Source: Diplocarpon mali (taxonomy: Eukaryota > Ascomycota > Leotiomycetes > Helotiales > Drepanopezizaceae). Taken from it: a DNA stretch of 58,082 bases. The notes beneath the pieces were generated by a model that did no database searches, was not told the origin of the DNA, and worked only from the letters and a program-made list of their open reading frames with translations. The first letter of the stretch is position 1, and every line of letters begins with the position of its first letter. Of the stretch, positions 10,227-22,200 are shown in pieces. Location of the stretch: NCBI GenBank assembly GCA_024741835.1, contig JAENRP010000283.1, forward strand, positions 1 to 58,082. Reading direction: 5' to 3'. The position numbers and the translations under genes are program-made.

Positions 10227-13200
10227 GGGAGTTGGTTTTAAGCCTTCTTATATATTAGTATAAGGAAAATTGAACCTTATCTTACGCTTCCTTCCTACTT
10301 GCTATTATAAAGGAGATATGAAAGGATTATAAAGCATTTAAAATGCTAGCTTCTCAATTAGACCTCTTGCATCTTAGAGGTTTAAAAGCTTAATAAAGCT
10401 CTCGAACTTTTATTAAGGAAGGTTTTTAATAAGGCCATCGGCGTGCATATCCTTAGTAGGGAGATAGGCCACTTAAAAGCTCCCCTTTTAATACTCCTAT
10501 TATAGCCATATATTATATATATTAATGTATTAGAGCTTTGTAGAAATCCTTTAAGAGTCTCTTATAATAAGCTATATTATCTATTGATTATTATAAAATA
10601 TGGACTATAAAGCTTCTACTTTAAGCTCTATTTCCTTAAAGAACCTCTTTAAAGCCATTATCTCCTTTGCTATATACGCTACTCCTAAGAGCTCAGCCTT
10701 TGTAGTAGAAGTAGTAACTGTCGGTTGCTTTAAGGCCTTTTAAACGATTGCTCCTTTAAATAGGAATATAATAAAACCGTAAGAGAAGCGCCTTATCTTT
10801 GGATCATTTATAAAGGAAGCATCTAACGATACTATTAAGTTATTTGATTTACTAAATCGACTATAAGTGATTCTTAAGAAGTATATACTAAAAAGGTAGC
10901 GAATTATCTAATTAATAGCTTTAAAGTATTTAAAGCTTAGGTTTATATAGAAATGAGATAGCTAAGCGATTGCAAAAGCTATATCTAGGCATAGTATAAT
11001 AGCTATATATAAGGCGGAGCCTACTTTTTCCTAGAACTCCTTAATTCTTAAGTAGGGAGCTATTTCGTAGTTCTTTTTAAGTTCGAAGTAAGGGAACGGC
11101 GTACTAGGGAAATGCCCTATATTAAGGCCGAACCTTTTTACCATCTTTTCAATATAAGCGTTATAGAGTAGAGTAATTGTACCTTGCTTCCTATCTTAAG
11201 AGACTCTTACCTTTAAGAACCACTTAACATCTCCTATAGCTATTAATTCGTATGCTTTACGCAGTCCTTCTATAGTCTTTTAAGCTTCTTCTATATAATA
11301 GGAGTAGTATATTACTTATATATTATCAATATAAAAGGCTATAAATATAGTCCTATCCTTATTAATAAATATGCAAGGCTCCTTACTAAAAGGGGTAAGC
11401 TTTAAAGACTTTAGAATACTAGTAAAATCCCTATACTAAAGCGCTAGGGAGTCTCGAAGGCTATATAAGGCTCGATCGAGCTCTACTACCTTATCTTTCT
11501 ACTTCTAACTATTTAATAAAAAGCAAATAATTGGCACGCTCTAAGGGTCTCTCTTAGCATTTATAAAGGCATTAATAATATCGAACTATTAGAGCTTTAT
11601 ATCGAATTTAGCAGCTATTACTATTATAACCTTAAAAGATCTTAATATAAGCGTTGTAGCATAGGTAGAGAAAATAGAAGCTTCCTTTTAAAGATGTCCC
11701 CTTACTACTATTCTTAACCTAAAGCGGCTAATCTCCTTAGAGGAGTTTAGCTTATAGTTAAAGACCTACTTTAGTAGTATAGGCCTTATAATAGCCTTGC
11801 TTCTATCGATTACTCTTTAGCAATTGCGCACTTTTAAGTTCCTAATCTTAATTCTGGCTCCCTTTTTAAATTGCTCTTTAAAAGGGTGATTTGCAAGCTC
11901 CTTCTAGTAAGTTAGCGCTTTAGGAAGCTTATTTTAAAGTGGAATTAGAAGGGTAGAGTTTCCTTTAAAGCTTTTAGATTAAGTCGCTGCAGTAATAATG
12001 CAGTATACTACTTTATACTCTTCTTTATTAGTTCTTGCAGGCTTTTGATTTAGCTAGAAAGTTAATATAAAGCTATTTACCTGCTTTAACTAATATGTTT
12101 TAAGTTCTTTAAAGGCTAGTAGGAGATCCTTAATATATATTGCATATATAGTATTCCTACTTCCTCTTCTCCTTTTTAACTTGCGAAGCAGTATAGGTAC
12201 TATTTCCTACTCCTTATTAGGCTTCTTACGTTTTCAAAAGGCCCTTATATTAAGTACTTTAGGCTAAGCTTCTATTAGTTTTAAAGAGCTCCCTCTTTTA
12301 GTATTATCCTTAAGAGCTTCCATATCTTAGTATAGCTTTCGATCGATCGGTGCTTTTAATAAGAGCTGGCGTACTTCTTTACCAGTTGCCTATAGTAGAG
12401 CTTCTAATAATTGAAGGGCCTGCTTCTGCCTTTGCGATTGCTTAGTCTGTATAGTAATTAAAGGCCTAGTATTACGCTTCCCAGCGGAATTGGCATTTAT
12501 AATATCGCTTTCGATGCTCTTTCCAACTATTAATAATTATCTTAAAGCATTTAACCCTTTGCTACTAGGCAGCTGCTCTTAAGTAGCTAAAGTAGAAACG
12601 CTATAAGTAGCCTTATAAGGGACAAGAGCCCTTAATAGATCTGAGCTTAGAGCTTCTATTAGTAAAAGATTAATAGGCTTACCTCCTATTAGGTTATCCG
12701 TAGGCTACTTATCTAAAGCTCCCTTTACGTTCTTAACGATTAACTTAGCGTCTTAAGCTTCTTCCTCCTTCTTTTTAATCATTTGCATAATCTCTTTAAT
12801 AATTAAAAGTAGGTGGCCAGCTACCTTTTCATACTCTTTAAAGTAGAATTTAGACTTATTGAATTTAATATTTTAAGAGATTATAACCTTTCGAAGCTTA
12901 GGCACTTAAATCCTATATATATTAATAGTGTAGTAACTAACTAAGTATCTAATATGCCCTTATAGCATAGTTTTAAAAGCTCTCTTATTCTTTAGAGCTT
13001 CCCTTTCCTTTGCTAATAGGTACACGCGCGCTTTATACGCTTTTATACCCCTCTATTCTAGTCTTAAATCAGTAGTAAGCTTTATAATAATCTATAGATT
13101 ATATTACTTAAAGTATTATCTAAACTAAAGCTAAAGCACCTTATTTAAACTCTTCTATCCTTTACGCTTTAATAGGCTAATATTATAAAGGTATATTACA

Positions 13201-13830
13201 GCTAGTATAGCTTTAAGCCATAGGTGCTCTAAAAGGTTAGTAGAGATTAGCATAGTAAGTACCTTTTTAATAATCTCTGCTCTTGCTCTTTCGAAAGCTC
13301 TATTTAGTTTATAAGTATAAGATAGAATGACTTCTACTTTTATACCTTTAGCTTTGCACTACTCTTTATATTTCGATGCTTCTTATAAGGGGAATACCAA
13401 GGTATTGTTATCGCTCTTTAGAATATATAGGAAGAGGTAGTAATAGCGCTTTACCTATACTTTAAAAGATTAAAAAGCTTTTAGAATTAGCGTTAAGGAC
13501 TTATAAAGTAGAGTATATCTAAATAACTTCCTATTAAATTTATCTTTAATTAGGAGAAGCCAGCTTTCTAAGGAGAAGCTTAACGTATTATAGTCAAATA
13601 GGTCTTAGGAGCACTTAAAGAACGGTCTTAAAGCCTTAAAATCTAATTCTCTCCTAGAAGGCTTTTGCTTAGCTTTTACCTAAGCGCAAGCTTTATAATT
13701 GATTTATAGCTTCCCTTTAATCTTTACCTCCCTTACGTTTAATATAAGCTTCTTAAGCGCCTTAGCTCTTAAATGGCCTAATCGAAAGTGCCAAATATCT
13801 ACTGAATTATTCTTAGCTCTTAAGAATACG
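10215..13830 (-). pseudogene. Element D pol remnant (IN, RT, RNase H)
   Basis: Minus-strand Ty1/copia polyprotein. The pre-integrase segment W-H-F-R-L-G-H-L-R-A-K-A-L is at about 13765-13800. The integrase core region follows, and the post-integrase Y-x-I-N-I-Y-R-I-x-V-P-K-L lies near 12890-12930. RT begins near 11850 (I-L-L-K-x-V-F-N-Y-K). Its catalytic box at about 11312-11345 reads F-Y-I-D-N-I, so the second Asp is changed. RNase H contains T-T-K-A-E-L-L-G-V near 10670-10710 and A-Y-L-P-T-K-D-M-H-A-D-G-L at about 10425-10470. The frame then reaches a TAG at 10215-10217. Stops are spaced roughly every 20 codons. The length and domain order are normal for the family. Confidence 0.85.
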
Positions 13831-15686
13831 CTACTCCTTAAGGGTTTATATTAGCTTCGCAGACGCTATTATAAAGTAGGAAAAGCTAAGCAAGTTAGTT
13901 AAGTATAGTATAGTAAGTAAGGAGCATTATAAAAGTTGATAGGCTTATATTTAAATACTATGACATTCGACCTATGCTCTAGCTACTTTATAATTATATT
14001 ATTATCTACTATACCCCTTTAGAGCATTATATCTAAGCCTATATACTATACCCTAGCCTTCTTTAAAAAAGGCTTTAAGATAATATTAATATTAAACCTA
14101 TCTATAAGCGCTATATTCCTAAGCTCTAAATCTCCTCTATTAGCAAGAACCCCTTTTATTAGATATATACCCCTCCCTCTTATTAGTAGACTCGAGCTCC
14201 CTACCTTTATACAATCCTAAGGATATGCGATTTTCAATAATCTAAGAACTAAAAGCTCCTCTTAATTAATAAGGTACATTACAGTGCAGTTATCAAATAG
14301 GGTTATATTCGAGAGAGCGTAAGGAGCTTTAAGAGTAGAGTATATTCCTAGGGTAAAGTCTTTAAAGAGAGTTAGATCTAAGAAGGCGGTTATAATCTTG
14401 GATTTGCCGCTTCTTAAAGCTTTAGCAGATGTTCTTTCTTTAAATTAATCTATAGGAGCGTATTTAATATAAGAGAGCTTAGCTTAAAGCTCTTTCCATT
14501 CTAAGAAAGCAAGGTTTTCACGCATTCTTTTAACCTTATTATAGCTAAGGAGGTTTCGAAGCGTACCTTCTTTAGCGCTAGTTAAGGCGTATTTCAGCCT
14601 ATTATACTCCTCTAGGTTCTAAAAGTGATTTTTAACTTAAAGGCAAGGGCACTTTTTAACGCTCCCCTTAAGAGTTTTCTTCGCCTTGCTTTTACTTAAT
14701 GCTCTTAGATTAGTATAATCGCCTATTCCTTTAAGTGAGGCATATACTCTAAGGGTTGCCTTTGATAAGGAGCTTATAAGGCTTCGCTCTATTAAGCTTA
14801 AGAACTAATTAATATAATAGATTATATCTTTTCTATACTCCAGACCTAGCTTATTATCTCTAATAAGCTCTGCCTAAGTCTGCTAAGACTAAGTAAGAGC
14901 CTAGCAGTAAACCAATTATAGAAACTTTGTAATCGCAAGGGAGCTTTAAACCTCTGGGATTCTATATATTTATACTTCCTAGTAGATCTTCCTAAAGCTA
15001 GTAAGCTAGGTCTTCGATTCTACTTTACTACTCCTTATTTTAAAGAGCTTATTATTATAGTCTTTTCAAATTGACTCTATTATACTAACCTTAAAAGGGG
15101 CTAGTTCCTTACGCAAGTGCTCCATAATCTATTAAATTGATAGTTTCCCCGCTTCCTTATAGTTATATTATATTACTCAAAGCAGCATAGGGTATACTAT
15201 CTTAATAATCCAATAGTATAACTAAGTATAAAAGCTCCTATTCCTTTTCCACGCTTCTACTATAAGATTATATTACATTACCGCCATTTTATACTTTAGC
15301 TCTATATCTTTAGCTATTATCTTCGCAAGTAGTAGTAAAGCTAGCATTTATTAATCAGTAGCTTCCTACTATTAGTATAACTTATAATAGCTTTGCAATA
15401 TTCTCTAATCCTATCCTTCTACAATTTTTTCAAGCTGCAGCAGTTCTATTTCTAGATTCAGCAGATATAGAGCTTCGTTCTTATAAAGTAGAGCTTGATT
15501 TCCTATCTTTATAGCATATAGTTCAGGATTATTAACCTATCTTAGCTTCTTTATATGCTTCTAGAGCCGTAGAAATTCGGCCTAAAACTCTAGCTTAGCG
15601 TACCAAATGTGCTATGACTTCCTATCCTAGAGTATAACTCCACTAAAGCTAAGCTCTTAAGCTTCTTTTTACTAGTATTCGCTCAT
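13831..15686 (-). pseudogene. Element D gag-protease remnant
   Basis: The start is the ATG at 15686, about 190 bp inside the 5' LTR, which opens M-S-E-Y. The following frame has the aromatic-rich opening typical of Copia Gag (R-K-S-H-S-T..., then E-F-x-A-x-F-L-R-L-W after mutation) and leucine-rich helices around 15420-15480. Downstream comes a lysine-rich region and then, ahead of the integrase, a presumed protease. The catalytic D-S/T-G triad could not be recognised. It shares only a general likeness with Gag of family F. RIP stops make it non-functional. Confidence 0.55.
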
Positions 15687-15874
15687 ATTGACTAGGATAG
15701 TAGGAAGTATAGTATTAGTTGGCTAGGAGCGTTGGAACGTTGAATCAGGTTGTATAACGCATATAGGCAAGGGAGAATAGATAAAAAATAGTAGTAAAAC
15801 CTCTTTAAGAAGTCTTTAAATATAGTAGATTTTTTAATCGTTTGCTCCTAAGAGTCGCGAATAGTGCTAATAAC

Positions 15875-16046
15875 TATTATACTATATTTAGAGGTAGATT
15901 CTCAGTAGTAGCAGAAGCTTATAAAATTCTACTTTAACTGTATATCTGAGCTCCCTTTATAGAAGTGCTCCGTGGCCACTTCAGGGGTATATTACATAAG
16001 CCAGTCCTCAGAGGCCTCAGTGCCTGAGGCTCCTCATGGCGCAACA
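15875..16046 (-). repeat. LTR D, 5' LTR
   Basis: 172 bp matching 8842-9013. The inner edge reads TATTATACTATATTTAG (mutated from TGTCGTGCTGTATTTAG) and the outer edge GCGCAACA is intact. Just inside, the minus strand reads GTTATTAGCA, the presumed primer-binding site. It does not match the initiator-Met site of A and F as well. Confidence 0.9.
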
Positions 16047-16119
16047 AGAAGCTAGTTATTCTAAAGAAACTTTCCTTTAGTTTTAAGCCTAATTCCAATT
16101 GGCTGCAATCTAAAGAGAG
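16047..16119. other. Sequence that resumes after element D
   Basis: 73 bp starting with the AGAAG target duplication, continuing the host sequence of 7794-8841. It ends in a purine run TCTAAAGAGAG directly before LTR C, which could be a polypurine tract for a plus-strand element carrying that LTR. Confidence 0.4.
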
Positions 16120-16394
16120 TATAACGATATAGAACCACCGAAGTGCGAGGTCAAGTATGGTAGTAAGAAGTGGTGCAAAAGGCGTATTCTATAGGTCTAA
16201 TACGAAAGAAACGAAGAAGTTAAAGAACCCTCCTTATAAGAGAGCCCTTCTCCCTTATATATATAAGCAGCTTAAGGCTCTTTGCCCATTTACGTAATAT
16301 TATATAAGAATATCCTTTTGCACCTTTAAGGTCGATTTGAAATAACCCTATATCGAATTGAGATTGTAAAACCTTAAAATGCTATACTCTTAGG
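16120..16394 (+). repeat. LTR C, truncated copy
   Basis: Begins TATAACGATATAGAACC and is the inverted counterpart of 7487-7793. A TTATATATATAAG TATA-like box lies near 16232. Its last about 30 bp are missing because gypsy copy 2 begins at 16395. Confidence 0.7.
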
Positions 16395-16661
16395 TGTTAC
16401 GACTTGCTCTGGAGCGTACAGAGGGGCGATAATCGAGTAACGCTGACTGTATTACCTTAAGAGGTACGCTATGTAATAGAGAAGAAAAGATGAAGAAGAG
16501 AGAGTCTCTAGTAGAGCTCCTCCAGAATAAGTACAGGTGCTTCATTAGCGTGCACGTGATCTAGCCACCTCGCTACCTTAGCGTGCACCTGACTTCTTAC
16601 AGTCCTAGCGTGCAGTCTTAGCAATACGTGATATAACTATATATATAATGCGGCTATAATA
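16395..16661 (-). repeat. Gypsy 3' LTR, copy 2
   Basis: 267 bp, TGTTACGAC at the outer edge and GGCTATAATA at the inner edge. CACGTGAT and GTGCACCTGA motifs lie near 16550-16590. Next to it TACCCCCTCCTTTT is the minus-strand polypurine tract AAAAGGAGGGGGTA. Similar to 6906-7163. Confidence 0.8.
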
Positions 16662-16675
16662 CTACCCCCTCCTTT

Positions 16676-17517
16676 TGAAAAACTGCGCCCGCGCAGTTAT
16701 ATCCATAGGCGTATTATCCTTTAGGTCCTTATAATCGTCAACTCTATTATTATATGACTTAAGCTAGCTTAATAGCGCCCTTAGTGGCCTCTTAGCTTAA
16801 GGGTTCTTTAAATGGAAATCTCGAATAGCATACGGTACTATTATAGCATTAAAGCATAGGTACTATTCAAAGTCTTCGTTAGCTCCCTTTTACTTAATCT
16901 GATACTTAAGCTTCTTAGCTTAAATACAGGATCTGAGTACTTCTTCTATCTCCCATTCCTCTTATTCTAGTAGTACTTTAATTAAGGTAGGAGGTTCCTA
17001 AGCTTAGCCTAGCAGAGGGTTAGGAATGTATTTACGCAATAAATAGGAGTGGAATATAAGGTAGATCGAATAGAGCGAATCAGGCAATTGTAGCTTCTAG
17101 CTTTCTCCTAGCTTTTCTAGTACTTTTACTAAGCTATACCACTTATCGGAGAGCTTTCGGCTCGGCCGGTCTAGTTTCCAATTTTTAGTATTAATTAGCA
17201 TATTATCTCTTATAGTCTAATCAATTAGCTAGCGGTAGAGATCTGCAAGCTGTTTCATTTTAGCCTATTATGCTTAAAGAGATGATTGAGCGAATTGGAC
17301 TACTTTTTAAGCTTTAGTAGCTATATAGAGTGCCGTTTTACGATTTAATCTCTTAGTTGCTATCTATAAAGGCTCTAGGTTAATTAAATTCTAAGAGGAG
17401 CGAGCTTTATAGCCGTTTAGCACTTGGAAAGGGGAAATTTTCCCTAGGGATTCGTAAGGCAAGGTTAATTAGGCAATATCTATTAAAGGCAAGAGACGAC
17501 TCTAATTATCTTAATAG
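16676..17517 (-). pseudogene. Gypsy integrase C-terminus and chromodomain, copy 2
   Basis: The minus-strand frame starts at 17517 with H-Y-x-D-N-x-S-R-L-L-P (integrase core end), then the helix that in the family reads P-F-x-V-L-N-G-Y (about 17410-17440). D-R-P-S-R-K-L-S-D-K-W-Y follows at about 17140-17190, then K-V-L-E-K-L-G-E-S, L-P-D-S-L-Y and F-H-S-Y-L-L-R at about 17045-17070, which are hallmarks of Ty3/gypsy integrase C-termini. The chromodomain E-E-W-E-I-E-E-V-L lies at about 16940-16965, followed by Y-Q-I-K-x-K-G near 16890-16910. The frame ends close to the polypurine tract. Only a handful of TAA/TAG interrupt it, making it the best preserved gypsy fragment here. Confidence 0.85.
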
Positions 17518-17860
17518 TGTAGAGACCAAGAAGAAAAGGAGTCACGTGATAGTCACGTGATAGTTAAGGAGTCACAGGATAGAGAGTCGAAGGAGGAGTC
17601 ATATGATATAAGTTATATAACATAGTCATATGATCGGCTAAGGGTCGAAGAGGGTATAAATAGGACTACTATTATACTTAGAGATAGCGCGCAATACTAA
17701 CTACCTATTCTACCTTTCATTAGTGAATTATCCTAGTTCTTATCTTTAGAGAGCCTGCTTATAGTACTTCCTCCCTTTTTGTCTTTAGTCTTTATATAGG
17801 CCTATTCTTATATTATTCCTACTCCCTTTTATATTAGTAACCTACGCAGGGACGATTCCT
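17518..17860 (+). repeat. LTR-like start with promoter motifs (element G)
   Basis: Interrupts the gypsy integrase at 17518 with TGTAGAGACC. It contains two adjacent AGTCACGTGAT copies (17540-17561), further GTCAC/GTCATATGA motifs, and TATAAATAG at 17655. The layout fits the U3 region of an LTR. The 3' boundary may lie near the CCTACGCAGGGACG segment at about 17851. No partner LTR is in the window, so the call is tentative. Confidence 0.45.
17540..17663 (+). promoter_or_regulatory. CACGTG pair and TATA box
   Basis: Direct repeat AGTCACGTGAT AGTCACGTGAT (E-box-type CACGTG, a binding site for bHLH/bZIP factors in fungi) followed about 100 bp later by GGGTATAAATAGG. These are seen directly. Function as a transposon promoter is inferred. 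Confidence 0.45.
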
Positions 17861-17929
17861 TTAAGATTTCGTCTTTATATAACTTCTCCTCTTAATTCTC
17901 TTAGTTTGCAGATAAGAGATCAACCTTTT

Positions 17930-18304
17930 GAAAACCCCTTTTGATACGAGAATCATTTAGTTAATTGTTATTATCAGTTTCTACTTCGAAACCCTCTTTT
18001 TTCGATAACCCCCTTTTGATGCGAGAATTATTCAGTTAATTATTACTATTGGTCTCTGCTTCGAAAACCTCTTTTTTCAATAACCCCCTTTTAATGCGAG
18101 AATCATTCAATTAATTATTACTATCGGTCTCTGCTTTGAAAACCTTTTTTTTCAATAACCCCCTTTTGATATAAGAATCATTTAGTTAATTGTTACTATC
18201 GGTCTCTGCTTCGAAAACCTCTTTTTTCAATAACCCCCTTTCGATATAAGAATTATTTAGTTAATTATTACTATCGGTCTCTGCTTCGAAAAACCTCTTT
18301 TTTC
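17930..18304. repeat. Five tandem 75-bp repeats
   Basis: Five consecutive units of 75 bp (one or two vary by 1 bp), each with AACCCCCTTTTGATGCGAGA, then GTTAATTATTACTATCGG, then CTCTGCTTCGAAAACC and a T run. Unit 1 is the most divergent, and a partial sixth unit follows to about 18335. They differ mainly by C/T and G/A changes. They lie just after the element G promoter, as a 5' untranslated array would. Confidence 0.85.
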
Positions 18305-18763
18305 GACAACCCCCTTTCGACTTCTTAATCGAAACCCCTATCCCTTTTCTTTACTTAAAAAGCTTAAATTATCAGCTTTAATAGTACGATTTTTTTAGAT
18401 TCTAGCCCTTTTAGAATAGATACGTTTAATTAGCTATATCGGTAACCTTAAACGCTTATAGTATTAAATATTCAATTCGATAGAACTCGAAATCTTACTT
18501 TAGAAACGATTCTAAAAAACCCCTTGTTTCGATAGCTAATAGGAATTGTCCTAAAGGCTAAGAAAAGCCCCCTTTTATTTTAAAAACCTTATCTTAGAAA
18601 TTAATCTTAAATAAGGTAAACCTTCTTCTATTATATTTAATTGCAATACCTTTATTAGCTATTCTATACCTTATTACACTTGCTTAATAAAGGCTAATTA
18701 AGCTTTATATAGAAACTGGAATTCCACTTCTAAGCCTGGCTTATAAGTAGGAATATGCTAATA
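18305..18763. other. Element G downstream sequence
   Basis: About 450 bp of CpA-poor sequence after the array. A plus-strand frame at about 18620-18755 is open for roughly 40 codons and ends in a segment similar to the A-family repeat (CACTTCTAAGCCTGG near 18725), but no domain can be named. Cut by A2 at 18764. Confidence 0.35.
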
Positions 18764-18958
18764 TATTGAGCTTAAGTGAGTCGGCGCAGTAGGTAAAGGA
18801 GGCTTCTAAAGGTCAATGGTTGATATATTAGTAAGAGTTAAGGAAGGAAGGTTACCCCTTTCTTCCTTATAACTATATATATATTAATATCCTATTAACT
18901 AAGCAGTAGGGTTATATGATAATATATCAGAGTAATAGCTATATCACCTATCTTAATA
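18764..18958 (-). repeat. LTR A, 3' LTR of A2
   Basis: 195 bp. On the plus strand it reads TATTGAGCTTAAG at the outer edge and CACCTATCTTAATA at the inner edge. The inner edge is mutated from CACCCATCTCAACA, seen intact at 32102. Confidence 0.9.
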
Positions 18959-19095
18959 CCTTTACTTAGACCTTACTCTAATTAACCTATAGTTAGGAAA
19001 ATAATAACTATCCTTTTGCGCTAATCCAACTTTTAAATATCTCTTTAAATTAAAAATAATTAATTAATAGCAACCTCTATTAAAATCACTAATCC

Positions 19096-19246
19096 TACTT
19101 ATAAGGCAGGACTAGGAGTCAAATTTCCAAAAGCGTTCCTTTATAATACTACGTGACTTAACTCGCGGTCTGGGCCTAGGAGTTGATTTAAAAAACTTTC
19201 CTCTATAAGACTATATGACCTAACTCGTAGGGCAGGCCTAGGAGTC
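19096..19246 (-). repeat. A-family 3' non-coding repeat, three units
   Basis: Three copies of the AGGAGTC-bearing unit (GACTCCT on the minus strand) spaced about 62-66 bp, between the LTR and RNase H of A2. Confidence 0.65.
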
Positions 19247-19254
19247 GTCCTTAA

Positions 19255-22200
19255 GCCTATTAAGCCCCTACTATCTTCTATAACCTTAGTATATCTTTAA
19301 ATGCTTTAAACTTTATAACTGTCTTTAATAGCTTTATAAATCCATCTATTACTATTCGATTGGTTAGGATATAGGTAATTAATAACTTATTCTTTATAAT
19401 AAGGTCGCAAATGAAGTAGTAGGCAATATTAATATATTTCGATCGCTTATGCAAGTATGGATTCTTTATAAGTGCAATCGCCCTTATATTATTTACTTAA
19501 AGATTAATATAGTTCCTATCTTATTTAATATACTTAGTGAAACCTATATCTTTTAAAACTTAAGCGATCTATAATCCTTACTTGCAATTTGACGATATTA
19601 ATATATATTTGGCCTTAGTGCTTATAGTAGCTACTGATTTCTACTTCCTACTTCTCTATAATATAGGTCTACTATATAGTACTACTTTACTTCTAGATAT
19701 ACTTTTTCGACCTTTCATATTTGCCTAATTGGAATTAGTATATACCTTAAGCTTTACGCTTATATATTTTATTAATCTGTATTTTACCTTTTATATAATT
19801 ATCAATTAAAGGTACCTTTTAAATCGCTTGACTGTATTCTTATATTAAATCGTTGGATCCTTTAGGTTTTAACTAAGTTGCCTAATAATAAAGGCGATAT
19901 CTAGTCTTATATATACTATAGTATATATAATCGCTTTAATATCCTATTAATACTTCTTTAGATCTTCTCTTTGCTTATTTTTATTAGTAGGCTCTAATTT
20001 ATTATACTTTCCTTCAATTGGAGTACGCTTTAGCTTAAAGTTAGGAGTATAAGTAGAGAGTCCTATTCGATCTAGGATCTTCTTAATATACTGCTCTTAA
20101 TCTAACTAGAGTTCTTAAGTAGAGCGGTTCCTTATAACGCAGATGCTAAGGATCTTATAAATTCCCCTTAGATCCTTAGTATTAAAATATTTCCGAATTA
20201 TTATAAAGAACTAATCCAATTAAGTAGTTGTCTTTACAAATGCAATAATATTATTAATATATAATAGCAACTTAATTCTACGCTTAATATAAGTAAATAG
20301 ATAAAGGTCAGCTAGGCTTTAAACGAATCCTATTTCTACTAGAGCAAAGCTGCATAAGAGGTTCTAATTATAGGCTGATTATTTAAGCTTATAGATACTA
20401 CAGAGTATATAGAAAGAGTGGCTAGCGTATATAGGAATACTATTAGGTTAAGAGAGAAAAATCCGTTCCTTTATAATTGCTTTAGTAAATGTATTTTTAA
20501 TATTGTACTATTTGCATTTAAGGTCCTTAGCAGCTACTATTACTATAAATATGCAAAGGGTATTTATGCGAACTATTAGTGCAAATATATCGAAGTAGTC
20601 TTCTTTATACTATTAGGAGAAGCCCTTAGCTATAAGCCTTGCTTTATAATATTCTAAAGTCCTATTTGCATATATCTTAATTGTAAAGACCCACTTTATT
20701 AATACTAGGTTTATATCCTTTAGCGTTAGTTCCTCTATTTATATACTATTTGTAATAAGAGAGCTTATCTCCTCTTAGATTGCCTTATTTTATATTGCTC
20801 TATTCTTTAGGTTGTTAATAGCTTTATTATATATCTTTAAAAGAGAGATTTTCATTATCCTCCTAGTGGCTAAGAATGCATTATCTTTATTAAAGCTCTA
20901 TTAAAGTTTAAGCTTATAGATCCTATGCACTATTATAGCTTAGATACGCTTAGACTTGCGTTTATCTAAGGTATCTTTTAGTTCTAGGTCTTTATTCCTT
21001 TTTAAAGGCGTAGGTTCGGCTATAGGTTCTATAAGCTTATTATCTAAGGAACTGTTTTCTAATAGTAGAAGCTTATTATTACTTATACCTATTTTAAGAA
21101 TATCCTTTACTATAGGTGCTTTAATTAAAGGGATAATAATATTAAAGTTATTCTATACTTTAAGTAGTTCGCAGATAATAGGAATAGTCTATTTGGCCTT
21201 TAGGCGACTAATAGGTCGTTAATCAGCAGGTGCACTTAATATGCTTAAGCTAAGAGAAAGGGGTTATTAATTTAGCTTAATAGTATTACTATTAAGTAGT
21301 ATACCTTGCGAATCTTTAAGTATATAAAGCTTTAAGGATAGCTCCCTTCTATTTTAAGATTCGTCGAACTCAACTATTAAAGATATAATTACTTGCCTTA
21401 GATCTAGTGCGTATACTATCTATTGCTTTATTATCTATTTAATATACTTAATAAATATATATTCTCTACCTTAGTTTATTAGCTTCTTACTCTTTATACT
21501 TGCAGGCTAGGACTTTAGGCTAATATAAGAGTAGTAGACGCTTTTAAAGACGCAGATATAGTCTAAGCTTAATTTCTATTTAAAATATGCCTTATATAGC
21601 GATATTTAAGTGCTATTGACTATTAGTCTACTACCTATTCTATTTCGCAAGTATATATCTGCCTTAACTATAAGGTCTTAGAATTCTAATAGTAGGTTAG
21701 TATCTTATAATAAAGTGTAATAGTCAGTCTCTACTTATTAGATACTTTGCTTAGCGATACTATTTTAATAGAAACCTTTATATATTATAGTTAGTTTATA
21801 ATAAACTCCTTATTTTGCCTATTTATTAAGCTTTGCTTTAATCTCTAATGTATTATTAGACCTAATAGCTATTAGCTTTAACTAGGTCTAGCGTTCCTTT
21901 ATTACTTTCTAAGTTTTCAGCTTTTTTATAAGCTTAGATTTAATCTTAGTATAAATAGTCTATATCTATTAAGTAGAGTTATTTACTATTTAAGAAAACC
22001 AATTATTTCCTTTAATTAAAGTTGTAAATAGTCTAATAGTATTAATAGATATTAGTATTAGTATCAAATCTTTTTATAAACTAAGCTTAGTTTGCATCTA
22101 ATTTTAAAGTTTTATTAGCTTGCAAATTCAATATACTAAGCGATCCTTTAGTACTTAGATCTTCTGTTTTAAAGTCAAGACCTTATATAGGCCCTTTAAT

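Larger units (their letters stand above)
8842..16046 (-). mobile_element. Complete Copia element D
   Basis: A full-length Ty1/copia retrotransposon of 7205 bp on the minus strand, flanked by a perfect 5-bp target duplication AGAAG (8837-8841 and 16047-16051). It has two 172-bp LTRs. From its 5' end it carries Gag (from an ATG at 15686), pre-integrase/integrase, RT and RNase H ending near 10215, then about 1.2 kb of additional sequence before the 3' LTR. RIP stops break all frames. The proteins resemble those of family F more than A or B, for example the RT box context F-I-A-F-Y-I-D-N-I. Confidence 0.92.
16395..17517 (-). mobile_element. Ty3/gypsy element copy 2, 3' end
   Basis: The 3' end of the same chromodomain Ty3/gypsy family as 6906-7486, on the minus strand: 3' LTR, polypurine tract, chromodomain and integrase C-terminal half. 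It was inserted in LTR C on the left. On the right it is interrupted at 17518 by another element with an LTR-like start. It is less decayed than copy 1, and CpA survives in places. Confidence 0.8.
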
